DNA of 64,000 nucleotides from CAYMYN01 sp964394665 (GCA_964394665.1 CAYMYN010000001.1:1-64000), one strand, 5' to 3'; counted from the stretch's first letter, positions 29,343 to 37,349 are shown. The notes: a model not told the origin generated them from the letters alone. Translations and numbers: made by a program.

Positions 29343-29388
29343 CCTCCTTGGCAGCCGAGCTGCCGCCACAAAGGCAGCCAGAAGGAGG
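29343..29388 (+). promoter_or_regulatory. Candidate RNA thermometer: SD-sequestering structure ahead of the Hsp20 genes
   Basis: CCTCCTT (29343-29349) is perfectly complementary to the Shine-Dalgarno AAGGAGG (29382-29388). Between the two arms a perfect 6-bp hairpin (GGCAGC, loop CGA, GCTGCC; 29350-29364) and a 3-bp hairpin (29365-29375) can fold. In the folded form the ribosome-binding site of the small ORF at 29394 would be closed. The position before two heat-shock genes suggests a temperature-controlled switch; this is inference from base pairing only. Confidence 0.4.
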
Positions 29389-29393
29389 TCGCA

Positions 29394-29504
29394 ATGCTCC
29401 GGCCGAGGCCCTGGGAGCCCCAAGACCGGGCCTGGAAGCCCTGCCGTTGGGGTTCCGACGCCCTCGGGCGGACGCGGTTTCCTCGGCATTCCGGTTGCTC
29501 CTAG
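29394..29504 (+). CDS. Small ORF of 36 residues with a perfect ribosome-binding site
   Basis: AAGGAGGT, a full match to the end of 16S rRNA, lies 4 bases before this ATG. The product would be a 36-residue basic peptide with three tryptophans (residues 7, 14 and 19) and two cysteines. It has no recognisable domain. It ends 78 bases before the first hsp20 gene. It may be a leader peptide or only the remnant of a translation signal. The rest of the 369-base gap between the divergent genes shows no other gene. Confidence 0.35.
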   Translation: MLRPRPWEPQDRAWKPCRWGSDALGRTRFPRHSGCS

Positions 29505-29582
29505 GCTCCCGTCCTCCCCGCCTGGCCCGCCGGCGGCGGCCCGAACCGCGGGGAGCCCAACCCGAGACACCCAGGTGAACCC

Positions 29583-30050
29583 ATGGTCTGGAGCAACTTC
29601 CCCATCCTGCTCGGCGCTCCCTCCCGCAGGGTCCAGTGGGACCCCTGGCGCGAGATGGGCCGCCTCCACGATGAATTCACGCGCCTGTTCGGCGACGCCC
29701 AACGCCCCCAGCGCGACGCTTCGAGTTTCCCGCCCGTGCGCATCGTGACCGACGAGAACGGCGCGCGCCTGGTGGCCCTGGTCCCGGGCCTGGCCGCGGG
29801 CGAGGTCGAGGTGCTGGTCGAGCGCGACACCGTAAAGCTCGAGGGCACGCGCAAGCCGCTCCCGCTGGAAGAGGGCGAGGTCCTCGCGCGCCAGGAACGC
29901 CCGACGGGCGCCTTCACGCGCACCTTCCGCCTGCCCTTCGAGATCGATGGCGGAGCGACCCAGGCGCGGCTCGAGAACGGCGTGCTCGAGGTGACCTTGC
30001 CGCGCACGCCCGAGCAGCGTCCGCACCGCATCGAGGTCCGCCCGAGCTGA
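29583..30050 (+). CDS. Hsp20/alpha-crystallin small heat-shock protein 1
   Basis: A 155-residue small heat-shock protein that would hold unfolded proteins in a refoldable state without ATP. The N-terminal arm (residues 1-50) has DPWREMGRLHDEFTRLFGD, the common Hsp20 start. The alpha-crystallin domain covers about 50-150 and ends with the conserved strand ENGVLEVTLPR. The A-x-x-x-G-V-L signature is present as ARLENGVLEVTLP. An AGGTGA site precedes the ATG. A second hsp20 follows after 35 bases; the two proteins differ strongly, so the pair may form mixed oligomers as in other bacteria with two Hsp20 types. Confidence 0.92.
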   Translation: MVWSNFPILLGAPSRRVQWDPWREMGRLHDEFTRLFGDAQRPQRDASSFPPVRIVTDENGARLVALVPGLAAGEVEVLVERDTVKLEGTRKPLPLEEGEVLARQERPTGAFTRTFRLPFEIDGGATQARLENGVLEVTLPRTPEQRPHRIEVRPS

Positions 30051-30085
30051 TCGTCGAAACCCGAACCGCACAGGAGAATCGAGCC

Positions 30086-30487
30086 ATGACCGAGAAGCAG
30101 ACCACCCAACAGGTCGAGGTGCACACCGGCAACGGCCAGCTCGCCGGCGCCCCGCGCCGCGTGGTGACCCCGCCGGCGGACGTCCTGCGCCGCAAGGATC
30201 GCCTCGTCCTGACCCTCGACATGCCCGGCGTCGAGCCCGCCTCGCTCGAGGTCACCTTCAGCGAGGGCATCCTGAAGGTGCTCGGCAAGACGCGACCGGC
30301 CGAGAACGAGGCGAGCGGCGGCGTGACCTACGCCGAGTTCGAGTTCGGCGACTACGAGCGCAGCTTCCGCGTGGACGAGCGCATCGACACGGCCGCGATC
30401 GCCGCCGAGCTCGTGGACGGCGCCCTGCGAATCGAGCTCCCGCTGGAGAAACCCGCCCAGACCCGGGTGGCCGTCCGCACGAGCTGA
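30086..30487 (+). CDS. Hsp20/alpha-crystallin small heat-shock protein 2
   Basis: A 133-residue small heat-shock protein. The alpha-crystallin domain (about residues 28-125) has LVLTLDMPGVEPASLEVTF near its start and ELVDGALRIELPLEK at its end. The N-terminal arm is short. A CAGGAG ribosome-binding site lies 9 bases before the ATG. It is co-directional with and close to the first hsp20, and a strong terminator-like hairpin follows 29 bases after its stop, so these two genes form their own unit. Confidence 0.92.
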   Translation: MTEKQTTQQVEVHTGNGQLAGAPRRVVTPPADVLRRKDRLVLTLDMPGVEPASLEVTFSEGILKVLGKTRPAENEASGGVTYAEFEFGDYERSFRVDERIDTAAIAAELVDGALRIELPLEKPAQTRVAVRTS

Positions 30488-30516
30488 GCCCACGTCGCTG
30501 CCCGCCGTCCCGGCCA

Positions 30517-30549
30517 CGGCGCCGGGGGAGCCCGACTCCCCCGGCGCCG
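30517..30549 (+). terminator. Perfect 14-bp hairpin after the Hsp20 pair
   Basis: CGGCGCCGGGGGAG pairs perfectly with CTCCCCCGGCGCCG around a five-base loop. It lies 29 bases after the second hsp20 stop. No T-tract follows. Confidence 0.65.
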
Positions 30550-30566
30550 CTTCGCATTCCAGGCGC

Positions 30567-30572
30567 TACCCT
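30567..30572 (+). promoter_or_regulatory. -10 box, leaderless-type promoter of the FKBP gene
   Basis: TACCCT ends exactly 6 bases before the ATG at 30579; the spacer is GGGGCC. Transcription should begin at the start codon itself. The box lies just after the hsp20 terminator hairpin, so the FKBP gene appears to have its own promoter. Confidence 0.5.
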
Positions 30573-30578
30573 GGGGCC

Positions 30579-30983
30579 ATGCTGAAGAAGCTCCTCGCGC
30601 GCCTGCGCGGCCCGGCGGGGCCGGCCTTCGTCCTGCCGCGGGACGACGAACTCGAGTCCACGCCCAGCGGCCTACGCTATCGCATCCTCGCGGTCGGCCA
30701 GGGGCGTCGGCCGGGACCGACCGAGCGCGTGACCGTGCACTACGCGGGTTGGACGATCGCCGGGCGGCCCTTCGATTCGTCCTGGTCGCGCGGCAAGCCG
30801 GCCAGCTTCGGTCTCGATCGGGTGATCGGCGGCTGGACCGAGGGCCTGCAACTCCTGCGCGAGGGTGGCTCGGGCCTGTTCGTCATCCCGCCGGAGCTGG
30901 CCTACGGCGCGCGCGGCGCGCCGCCGGCGATCGGCCCCAACGCGACCCTCGTCTTCCACGTCGACCTCCTCTCCGTGGGCTGA
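30579..30983 (+). CDS. FKBP-type peptidyl-prolyl isomerase
   Basis: A 134-residue cytoplasmic FKBP-fold peptidyl-prolyl cis-trans isomerase that speeds proline-limited folding. It has VTVHYAGWTIAGRPFDSSWSRG, the IGGWTEGLQLLREGG block (usual family form: VIPGWTEGLQ), FVIPPELAYGARGAPP, and the C-terminal NATLVFHVDLLSV strand. No signal peptide is present. The residues of the FK506 pocket (Y, F, D, W, Y) are kept. The next isomerase gene starts 5 bases after its stop, so they share a transcript. Confidence 0.93.
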   Translation: MLKKLLARLRGPAGPAFVLPRDDELESTPSGLRYRILAVGQGRRPGPTERVTVHYAGWTIAGRPFDSSWSRGKPASFGLDRVIGGWTEGLQLLREGGSGLFVIPPELAYGARGAPPAIGPNATLVFHVDLLSVG

Positions 30984-30988
30984 ACCAC

Positions 30989-31474
30989 ATGCGCATCGAG
31001 ACTGACACGGTCGTGGCCCTCGAGCTCGAGATCGCCGATGCGAGCGGCGCCGAGGTGCTGAACTCCGACCCCGAGCGGCCGATGGTCTATCTGCACGGTC
31101 GGGGCACGCTCGCCCCGGGCCTCGAGCGCGCCCTCGAGGGCCTCGCGCCCGGCGCCACGGTCGAGGTGCTGCTGCCGCCGGAGGAGGCCTTTGGCACCGT
31201 CGATCCCGAACGCGTGCAATACCTCCATCGCGGCCAGTTCCCCCCCGAAGCCCCGCTCGAGGTCGGCATGCAGTTCGGCGCGCAGGACGCGCAGGGTCGC
31301 ACCGTCGTGCTGTGGATCACCGCCATCGAAGGCGATCGGATCACGGTCAACGGCAACCACCCGCTCGCCGGCCACGAGCTGCGTTTCCGCGCCAAGGTCG
31401 TCGCCACGCGCCCTTCGCGGCCCGAGGAACGGGCGGCCGGACGGCCCCTGCAAACCGGTGGAGGCCCACCGTGA
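30989..31474 (+). CDS. SlyD-like FKBP peptidyl-prolyl isomerase
   Basis: A 161-residue protein with the SlyD layout: a split FKBP domain (YLHGRGTLAPGLERALEGLAPG, then VNGNHPLAGHELRF) and an inserted IF chaperone domain around residues 70-130. The histidine-rich nickel-binding tail of E. coli SlyD is absent; the end is proline/glycine-rich instead. It likely serves as a folding catalyst with chaperone action. Its TGA overlaps the GTG of the next gene (GTGA), so translation is coupled. Confidence 0.9.
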   Translation: MRIETDTVVALELEIADASGAEVLNSDPERPMVYLHGRGTLAPGLERALEGLAPGATVEVLLPPEEAFGTVDPERVQYLHRGQFPPEAPLEVGMQFGAQDAQGRTVVLWITAIEGDRITVNGNHPLAGHELRFRAKVVATRPSRPEERAAGRPLQTGGGPP

Positions 31475-32133
31475 GGGTGCTCGCGGTCGATGTCGGCGCG
31501 CAGCGCGTGAAGGCCCTGCTCGAGGGCGAGGAGCTCGACGCCGCGCGCCGCGCCCCCTCCAGCGCCGACCTCGCCCCTGGCGAACTCGTGCGCATCGTCC
31601 AAGAGCTGGTCGGCCGCGAGGAATTCGACCGCATCACCCTCGGCCTGCCCGCGGCCGTACGCGCCGGCAAGCTGGTCCAGGAGCCCCCGCGCCTGGGCCC
31701 GGGCTGGGTCGCGTTCGACTTCGAGGGTGCCTTCGGCCGCCCGGTGCGCGTGCTCAACGACGCCGCGATGCAGGCCCTCGGCAGCTACCGCGGCGCGCGC
31801 ATGCTGTTCCTGCGACTGGGCAGTCGACTCGACTCGGCTCTGATCTCGGAGGGCCGGCTACTCCCGCTCGCGCTCGGGGCGCTCCCCTACCGCAAGGAGC
31901 ACACCTTCGAGGACGAGCTCGGAGCGCTGGGCCTCGAACGCCAGGGCAAGACCAGTTGGCGCCGCGCAGTGATCGACGCGGCCGGGCGCCTGCGCGAGGC
32001 CCTGCACGCCGACTACGTCGTGCTCGGCGGCGCGAACGCCAAGAAGCTCGACGAGCTGCCCCACGGGATGCACCGCGGGGACAGCCGCCTCGCCTTCGTG
32101 GGCGGCTTCCGCGCCTGGCGCAGCACGCCCTGA
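31471..32133 (+). CDS. Polyphosphate-glucokinase-like ROK-family kinase
   Basis: A 220-residue protein of the ROK/polyphosphate glucokinase type, which phosphorylates glucose with polyphosphate or ATP. The phosphate-1 motif is LAVDVGAQRVKALLEG, the sugar/catalytic segment has the expected VRVLNDAAMQALGS, and LGSRLDSALISEGRLLPLALG matches the phosphate-2 region. The usual GGTNIK is modified to DVGAQRV. The length is a little short for the family. The start is GTG, overlapping the stop of the slyD-like gene by 4 bases. Another function in the ROK family is possible. Confidence 0.72.
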   Translation: MRVLAVDVGAQRVKALLEGEELDAARRAPSSADLAPGELVRIVQELVGREEFDRITLGLPAAVRAGKLVQEPPRLGPGWVAFDFEGAFGRPVRVLNDAAMQALGSYRGARMLFLRLGSRLDSALISEGRLLPLALGALPYRKEHTFEDELGALGLERQGKTSWRRAVIDAAGRLREALHADYVVLGGANAKKLDELPHGMHRGDSRLAFVGGFRAWRSTP

Positions 32134-32134
32134 C

Positions 32135-33601
32135 CTACTCGAGGCGCCAGGCGTCGGTCAGCACGCGCTTGCCCGCGGGGCCGCCTTCGGTGAGCTCGAC
32201 CTGCGCCACGAGCGGGCCGTTCGCCAGCAGGGTCGCGTCCAACTCGACCGACAGGAACCCGCAATCGTCGACGGGCGGCAGGTCGAGCGCGACGAACCCC
32301 GGCCCGCCCACCAAGGGCTGGCCGCCCTGACGGCTCGGGACGAGGCGCGGCGCGAGCAGCAGCCGCGCGCTCGAGCCGGGCGCGCCATCGCGCAGCCAGA
32401 GGGTCACGCGCGAGTCGGGCTCGAACCGGCCGAAGGCCGAGAGCCGCGGGATGCGGCCGGTGGACGGGCTCGCAGTGCCACCGAACCAGAGGCCGAAGCC
32501 GGGGCGGCGATCCAGGCTCGCCGCGACGAAGTCCGCGGCCTCCGTCGCCGAAGCGATGGCGATCGACGCGCAGGCGTATGGGTCGACGAAGAGCGTGGGC
32601 TCGGTCGCAAAACCGCTGGCGGCGAGCTCAGCCTCGAGCAACAGACCGAACGCGGCCGCGTGGGGGTTGCTCGTGGGCAGAGCGAGGGGATCGCCCTGCC
32701 CGCTGCACGGCACGCCGCCCCAGTGCAGGTCGGAGATGGTCCAGTCGCGCTGACCGAGGTAGACGCCGAGCACTCGGGTGGTGCGGATGCGCGAGGCCGC
32801 CGCGACCCACGCGCGGGGCGAGGCCTCGTCGCGGCGCGCGAGCACCGAGGGCTCGTCGCGGAAAGTCGTCACGTCGCCCGCGCCGAAGTGCCAGGCGCCC
32901 GGGTCGCCGCCCGGGCACAGATCGAAGGACGCGGCGCTGAAGTCCGTCGGCGCGAGCAACGACAGCACGGCGCGCAGGTCCCGTGCGGCGGGGCCGCGCG
33001 ATCCGAGACCCGCCGAGGGCGGGGCGCTCGCCTCGCGCAGGCCCAGACCCAGCGCCAAGCTGCCGCCCGCGGAGGTGCCGATGGCCGCGACGCGCGTCGG
33101 GTCGAGGTTCCACTCGCCGCTGCGGGCGCGCGCGCGCACGAACTCGAGGGCCGCGAACGCGTCCTCGTAGGGCACCGGGAAGGCGTGGGCGGGCTCGTGC
33201 TGCGGAGCGCCGCCGCTGAGGATCGGGCGGCAGTCGTCGTCGGTCACCGAGCTGAGTCGGTACCCGATGCTCACGACGCTGATCCCGTGGCGCAGCGCGA
33301 GCTCGATCACGCCGTTGCCGCCGCCCCCGTCGAGATAGGAGCCGAACTGACTCTTGGCGCCGGTCCAGAACGCGCCTCCGTGCAGCTCGACCAGGACCGG
33401 CGTGGGCGCGTCGGAGTCGACGAGGTAGACGTCGACGCGCTGGCACGGATGGGGCCCGTAGGGAACGTCGAGGCAGAGCTTCTCCAACTGCACGCCGGCG
33501 TACAGGAGGGGGCCGGAACACTCGGAGTCCATGGCCCCGGCGAAGAGCGGGACACCGGGAACGAGCGACACCAGCCCCGCGCAGAGGATTCGCTGCAGCA
33601 T
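32135..33601 (-). CDS. Secreted alpha/beta-hydrolase (esterase/lipase, HSL-like)
   Basis: A 488-residue exported hydrolase. A signal peptide spans about residues 1-22. The hydrolase domain has the HGG oxyanion motif at residues 74-76 (ELHGGAFWTG) and the nucleophile S177 in IGTSAGGSLALG, as in the hormone-sensitive-lipase/esterase group. The aspartate and histidine of the triad are not certain. About 100 residues at the C-terminus form an extra beta-rich domain (from about RRPGFGLWFGG onward). The start was chosen because GGAGGG lies 6 bases before this ATG. Convergent with the kinase gene, 1 base apart. Confidence 0.82.
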   Translation of the reverse strand: MLQRILCAGLVSLVPGVPLFAGAMDSECSGPLLYAGVQLEKLCLDVPYGPHPCQRVDVYLVDSDAPTPVLVELHGGAFWTGAKSQFGSYLDGGGGNGVIELALRHGISVVSIGYRLSSVTDDDCRPILSGGAPQHEPAHAFPVPYEDAFAALEFVRARARSGEWNLDPTRVAAIGTSAGGSLALGLGLREASAPPSAGLGSRGPAARDLRAVLSLLAPTDFSAASFDLCPGGDPGAWHFGAGDVTTFRDEPSVLARRDEASPRAWVAAASRIRTTRVLGVYLGQRDWTISDLHWGGVPCSGQGDPLALPTSNPHAAAFGLLLEAELAASGFATEPTLFVDPYACASIAIASATEAADFVAASLDRRPGFGLWFGGTASPSTGRIPRLSAFGRFEPDSRVTLWLRDGAPGSSARLLLAPRLVPSRQGGQPLVGGPGFVALDLPPVDDCGFLSVELDATLLANGPLVAQVELTEGGPAGKRVLTDAWRLE

Positions 33602-33820
33602 GGGGTCCCTCCTCGATCCTAAGTGCAAGCGCTCTTGATGCGAAGGGCGCGGCGCGAGGCACCAGCGCGCTGCATCAGATCGAGACGACGCCCCGGGCCC
33701 GGGGGGCGGGCTCGGCCCGGCGTCCCGGGTGCCGGAGCGCGACCCGCCGTTCGACGTCCCGAGGAGGTGCGGATCCGCGCCCCAGGGTCGGCGCGCGGGA
33801 TGGGACCGGGGCTCGCGCGC

Positions 33821-33826
33821 TACCCT
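33821..33826 (+). promoter_or_regulatory. -10 box, leaderless-type promoter of the alpha/beta-hydrolase gene
   Basis: TACCCT ends 8 bases before the ATG at 33835. The spacer CGACGCCC is not a ribosome-binding site. Confidence 0.45.
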
Positions 33827-33834
33827 CGACGCCC

Positions 33835-34821
33835 ATGGCGGCCGCCCCCGAGCTCCCCTCCCGGCCCACCGCGGATGGCCGCCGGGGCCTGCCGAGCCTG
33901 GGCGGCCTGCAGTTCGCGAGCGACGTGTTCTGGTGCGCGGACTGGCGCATCCAGCGCCTCGCGTTCAGCGGCCGGCACCGCCTGCTCGACCCGCACCAGC
34001 GCGTCCGGGCCCGGGGCAGCCTCGAGCGCTGCCGGGCGGCCTTCGCGGCGCTGGAGCCCTCCCGGTCCAGCGCGCCCGCGCCGCCCCTCGTGCTCCTGCT
34101 GCATGGGCTCGGCCGCACGCGGCGTTCGCTGCGGGTGCTGCGGAGCGCGCTGCTCGCGGCCGGCCTCGAGGTCGCGTCGCTCTCTTGCGCCTCGACCCGC
34201 GGCCCCCTCGAACGGCACGTCGCGGACCTGGGCGCCGTGCTCGCCGGCCTCGCGCCGCGGCGCGTCTCGTTCGTCACCCACAGCCTGGGAGCGATCGTCC
34301 TGCGCGCGGCCCTGGCGCGCGGCGGCGAGTGGAGCGCGCGCCTCGAGCTCGGCCGCGCCGTGTTGATGGCGGCGCCCAACCAGGGCTCCGCCCTCTCGCG
34401 CCGTCTTGCCACCCACCCGCTGGCCCGTCATCCCTTCCGCTGGTTCGCGGGCCCCACCGCGATCGAGCTCGGCCGCGCCGGCCAGCAACTGCCTCCACCC
34501 CCCCTGCCCTTCGCCCTGATCACCGGCGCACGCGGCACGCCGAGGGGCTGGAACCCGCTGCTCGCGGGCGACGACGACGGCATCGTGACCGTGGCCGAGA
34601 CGCGCCTCCCGGGCGCCGCCGACCACCTGGTGGTGCGCGCCCTGCACACCTGGATGATGTCCAAGCCCGCCGTCGTCGAGGCCACGACGCGTTTCCTCCT
34701 CGAAGGCCACCTCCGCGCCGGCCCGCGGGTCGTGGATCCCACCTGGATCCCCGACCTTGGCATGCCCCCGCTGGGCCACGATCCGGGGCGGATCCCCGAT
34801 GGTCCGAACCGCACGTGCTGA
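33835..34821 (+). CDS. Alpha/beta-hydrolase, lipase-like
   Basis: A 328-residue alpha/beta-hydrolase without a clear signal peptide. The oxyanion motif LLHGLGRT is at residues 88-95, and the nucleophile elbow is THSLGAI with S150. MAAPNQGSALSRRL after strand 6 is a hallmark of the triacylglycerol lipase/PGAP1-like group. DDDGIVTVAETRL and the histidine in LVVRALHTWMM would complete the triad. The substrate is unknown. The last bases overlap the possible start of the next gene. Confidence 0.78.
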   Translation: MAAAPELPSRPTADGRRGLPSLGGLQFASDVFWCADWRIQRLAFSGRHRLLDPHQRVRARGSLERCRAAFAALEPSRSSAPAPPLVLLLHGLGRTRRSLRVLRSALLAAGLEVASLSCASTRGPLERHVADLGAVLAGLAPRRVSFVTHSLGAIVLRAALARGGEWSARLELGRAVLMAAPNQGSALSRRLATHPLARHPFRWFAGPTAIELGRAGQQLPPPPLPFALITGARGTPRGWNPLLAGDDDGIVTVAETRLPGAADHLVVRALHTWMMSKPAVVEATTRFLLEGHLRAGPRVVDPTWIPDLGMPPLGHDPGRIPDGPNRTC

Positions 34822-35327
34822 GTCACGGTCCCCAGCGGGCGTCCTCGGTGTGTGGAGCCGTGCTCGCCAAGGTTCGTCGGCCGGGGCGGGGGTTGCCGAA
34901 GGCCGAGGCGGCGCTGCGTTTCGTCTCTGGCTCGGATCCGTCCGAGGCACGCGCGTCGGTCGATTTCCGCGAACGCTGGCGCGCGCGGCACCTGACCCCG
35001 AGCGCCCTGGCCGCCCGGGAACCGGGCAAACCCCGCGGCAGCCGCACGGGACGTTGGACCTACGACTGGGACGACCTGGCCCGAGCCCAGGACCTCGAGC
35101 CCGCCGACGTCCTCGGGCGCCTGCGGGCCCTGCGCGGCGAGCGCACTGCGCTGTTCTTCGAGGCGGCCGACTTGCCCGTGTTCCTCGTGCCCAAGACCTA
35201 CATCGAGGGTCGGTCCCCGGACTGGCAGTGCGACGTCTACTGGACCTCGTATCCCGAAGCGGGCCCGACGGCGGTCTTCGACCACGAGGGCCTCGGCCCG
35301 CGCTGGTCGACGCCGAGCCCCACGTGA
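34815..35327 (+). CDS. Hypothetical protein
   Basis: An open frame of about 170 codons that I do not recognise. The first 60 residues are basic (VRRPGRGLPKAEAALRF, SGSDPSEARASVDF), the last 90 look like a folded domain (YDWDDLARAQDLEPADVLGRLRALRG, ALFFEAADLPVFLVPKTYIEG, WQCDVYWTSYPEAGP). The start is uncertain: GTG codons at 34815, 34848 and 34860 are all possible. It overlaps or nearly touches the hydrolase gene before it. Codon use is like its neighbours. Confidence 0.5.
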   Translation: MLSHGPQRASSVCGAVLAKVRRPGRGLPKAEAALRFVSGSDPSEARASVDFRERWRARHLTPSALAAREPGKPRGSRTGRWTYDWDDLARAQDLEPADVLGRLRALRGERTALFFEAADLPVFLVPKTYIEGRSPDWQCDVYWTSYPEAGPTAVFDHEGLGPRWSTPSPT

Positions 35328-35355
35328 GGCACCGCGCCGAGCGCGGCGTGGCGGA

Positions 35356-35799
35356 TCAGTTCCAGACGATTCCGAGGCCGTTCGTGAGGTTCCGGCCGGT
35401 GCCGCAGGGGCTGGAGACCGGGTCGCGGTACCAGGCCTGGTAGTAGCGCGTGGCGCCGGGCGCGACGCTGCCGACGGTCGAGATCGCGACGCTGGTCGAG
35501 GCGATCCCCGTCGGCCCGGCCGCGGCGACCTGGAGTCGGAGGACGCTCCCTCCCGCGCAGCGCAGGCCGTCCCCGAAGGCCAACCCCTGGCCGCCCGCGA
35601 TGGCGTTCGTGCCCTGCAGGAAGAGGCTCGCTTGACCGGGGATCAGACGCGTGGCGTGCAACTGCAGGGAATCCGCGGCCACGGCGGCGATTCCGACCGC
35701 GGTGAGCTGGCCACCCAGGGGAGAGGCCGAGTTCGCGCACCCGTGGCCGGTCGCTCCGTCGTTACCGCAGGGGCAGGGCGCGGCCGATCCGTCCCCGAA
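35356..35799 (-). pseudogene. C-terminal module of the propeller protein, after an in-frame TGA
   Basis: This is the continuation, in the same frame, of the gene that stops at 35800. The TGA stands exactly where three sister proteins have the cysteine of CFGDGS or CHGDGS; the next codons read FGDGS, then CPCGNDGATGHGCANS, and later FGDGLRCAGG and WYRDPVSSPCGTGRN up to a normal stop. All hallmarks of the module are intact. Either a single base change has cut the gene, or the stop is read through, or it is a sequence error. No start codon with a ribosome-binding site is seen for separate translation. Confidence 0.75.
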
Positions 35800-37125
35800 T
35801 CAATAGGGCGTGATCGGGATGCCATCGAAGCGGTCGTGCACGAAGGTGTCCCGCGCGCCGTTGGTGTCGGCGACGACGAGGTTCGGGGCCGTGCTCTCGA
35901 AGCCCACCGATCGTCCGTCCGCCGAGATGCCGCCACCCGAGAATCCCAGCTCGCACGGCGCGGCGGCCTCGCTCCCGTCGGTGGCGATGCTGATGCGCGT
36001 CGTGATGCCGAGCAGCCGATCGCGCACGAAGACGTCCAGCGTCCCGTTCGTGTCGCCCGCGACGAGATCGGAGGCCGCGCTCTGGAAGATCACGAAGCGG
36101 CCGTCGGGGGTGAGCCCGGCGCCCTGGGAAGCGCCATTCCCCGGCGCGCCGCCCCCGGCCACGCTGATCAGCTCGGAAGTCCCGCTGAACCGATCCCGCA
36201 CGTAGATCTGGGAGTGCCCGTTGCCGCCCCCCGGGGTCAGGGTGCCCGCGACGCTCTGGAACGCGACGTAGCGGCCATCGGCGCTCGGCGCCGAAGGCGA
36301 GGAGCTGTTGCCTTGGGCGGGGGATCCGCCGAGATCGAGGCTCAGCACCTCGAGGACCCCCGTCTGCCGGTCGCGCAGGTAGGCCTGGCTGAATCCACCC
36401 GTCCCCGGGGCGAGGTTGGTGGCGAGCGTGCTGAAGGTCACGAAGCGACCGTCGGGCGAGACGCGGGGTCGCGAGCAACTGGCGTCGGCGTGTTGGCCGT
36501 TCGTGTCGCTCGAGGCGCACTCGAGATCGCCCGTGCTTCGGTCGCGGACGTAGACCTGATCGATCACCCCGCTCGCCACGCCGACTCCGAGGTCGGTCGC
36601 GCGGCTCAGGAACGCCACGAAGCGACCGTCGTCCGAGAGCGCGCCGAACACGCTCATGCCGTTGCCCCCGGCTCCCCAGGACGTGGTCGACATGCACTCG
36701 GTCGTGCCCAGATGCAGGTCGCGCAGGTACACCTGGTGCTCGAAGGTCGTGACCCCGGGCGCGAGGTTGTTCGCGTGGGTGTGGAACACCACGAAGCGAC
36801 CCTCGGTCGAGATCGCCGACAGGTAGCTGTGGCGATTGGCGGGAACGCCGCTCGAGGAGAGGTTCACCTGCGAGGTGGACCCGTTCACCCGATCGCGGAC
36901 GAAGGCGTCGTAGCGGTCGTTGGTGTCGCCGGGCACCAGCAGCGGCGCGCTGCTGCTGAAGCCCACGAAGCGCCCCCCGGCGGAGATCAGCGGGCCGAGG
37001 CTCTCGCCGGCGGCCTGCACCCCCTGCGAGTCGAGGTGGATGCGTTCGGTCACCTGCGCACCGGCCGACCCGCAGGTCGCCACGAACACGCACGCCAGGC
37101 CCAACAGGCTGCGATTCCACCGCAT
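35800..37125 (-). CDS. Secreted TolB/WD40-like propeller protein, ends at an in-frame TGA
   Basis: A 441-residue exported protein. The signal peptide ends near AGAQV (residue 25). About seven repeats of roughly 55-60 residues follow, each with DGRFVAF and then Y(V/L)RDR-x-TG, as in TolB-like (PD40) beta-propellers. The gene stops at TGA right after the propeller (PITPY), and the shared C-terminal module continues in frame after the stop. Without the module it would lack the region present in its sister proteins. A GGAGG ribosome-binding site precedes the ATG. The upstream region is divergent from the ATPase gene, with 230 bases between. Confidence 0.82.
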   Translation of the reverse strand: MRWNRSLLGLACVFVATCGSAGAQVTERIHLDSQGVQAAGESLGPLISAGGRFVGFSSSAPLLVPGDTNDRYDAFVRDRVNGSTSQVNLSSSGVPANRHSYLSAISTEGRFVVFHTHANNLAPGVTTFEHQVYLRDLHLGTTECMSTTSWGAGGNGMSVFGALSDDGRFVAFLSRATDLGVGVASGVIDQVYVRDRSTGDLECASSDTNGQHADASCSRPRVSPDGRFVTFSTLATNLAPGTGGFSQAYLRDRQTGVLEVLSLDLGGSPAQGNSSSPSAPSADGRYVAFQSVAGTLTPGGGNGHSQIYVRDRFSGTSELISVAGGGAPGNGASQGAGLTPDGRFVIFQSAASDLVAGDTNGTLDVFVRDRLLGITTRISIATDGSEAAAPCELGFSGGGISADGRSVGFESTAPNLVVADTNGARDTFVHDRFDGIPITPY

Positions 37126-37321
37126 GACGCCCTCCGCTCGGACGGAAACGAAAAAGAGTACCCCGACTCCCGTGTGATGCTCGGCCTGGGCGCGGGATCC
37201 GTCAAGGCGAGGCCTCCCCGGTCCCCGTTGGGCCCGGGCCCCCCTCGGCACGGCCTCGGGGGCCCTCCCCTGGCCGACCCGCACCCCCCAGGGCTCCCCT
37301 GGGGCCCTCCGCGCCATATAC

Positions 37322-37349
37322 TTGCGTCTATCATACTCGTCAGTATGAT
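37322..37349 (+). promoter_or_regulatory. Promoter of the ATPase gene overlapping a perfect palindrome
   Basis: TTGCGT (37322-37327) and TATGAT (37344-37349) are spaced by 16 bases. The ATG begins 6 bases after the -10 box, so the mRNA should be leaderless. The -10 box lies inside the right arm of a perfect inverted repeat: TATCATACT (37329-37337), four bases, AGTATGATA (37342-37350). A protein bound there would block RNA polymerase. Confidence 0.6.

Noticed and set aside
29214..29582. CIRCE (HrcA) operator ahead of hsp20
   Set aside because: No TTAGCACTC...GAGTGCTAA-type inverted repeat is present. The inverted repeats seen there are the CCTCCTT/AAGGAGG pairing and GGCAGC/GCTGCC.
35803..35860. 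Bacterial SECIS element after the in-frame TGA
   Set aside because: The sequence after the TGA can form only a 4-bp CCGC/GCGG stem with an 11-base loop. This is too weak and lacks the loop features of known SECIS elements.
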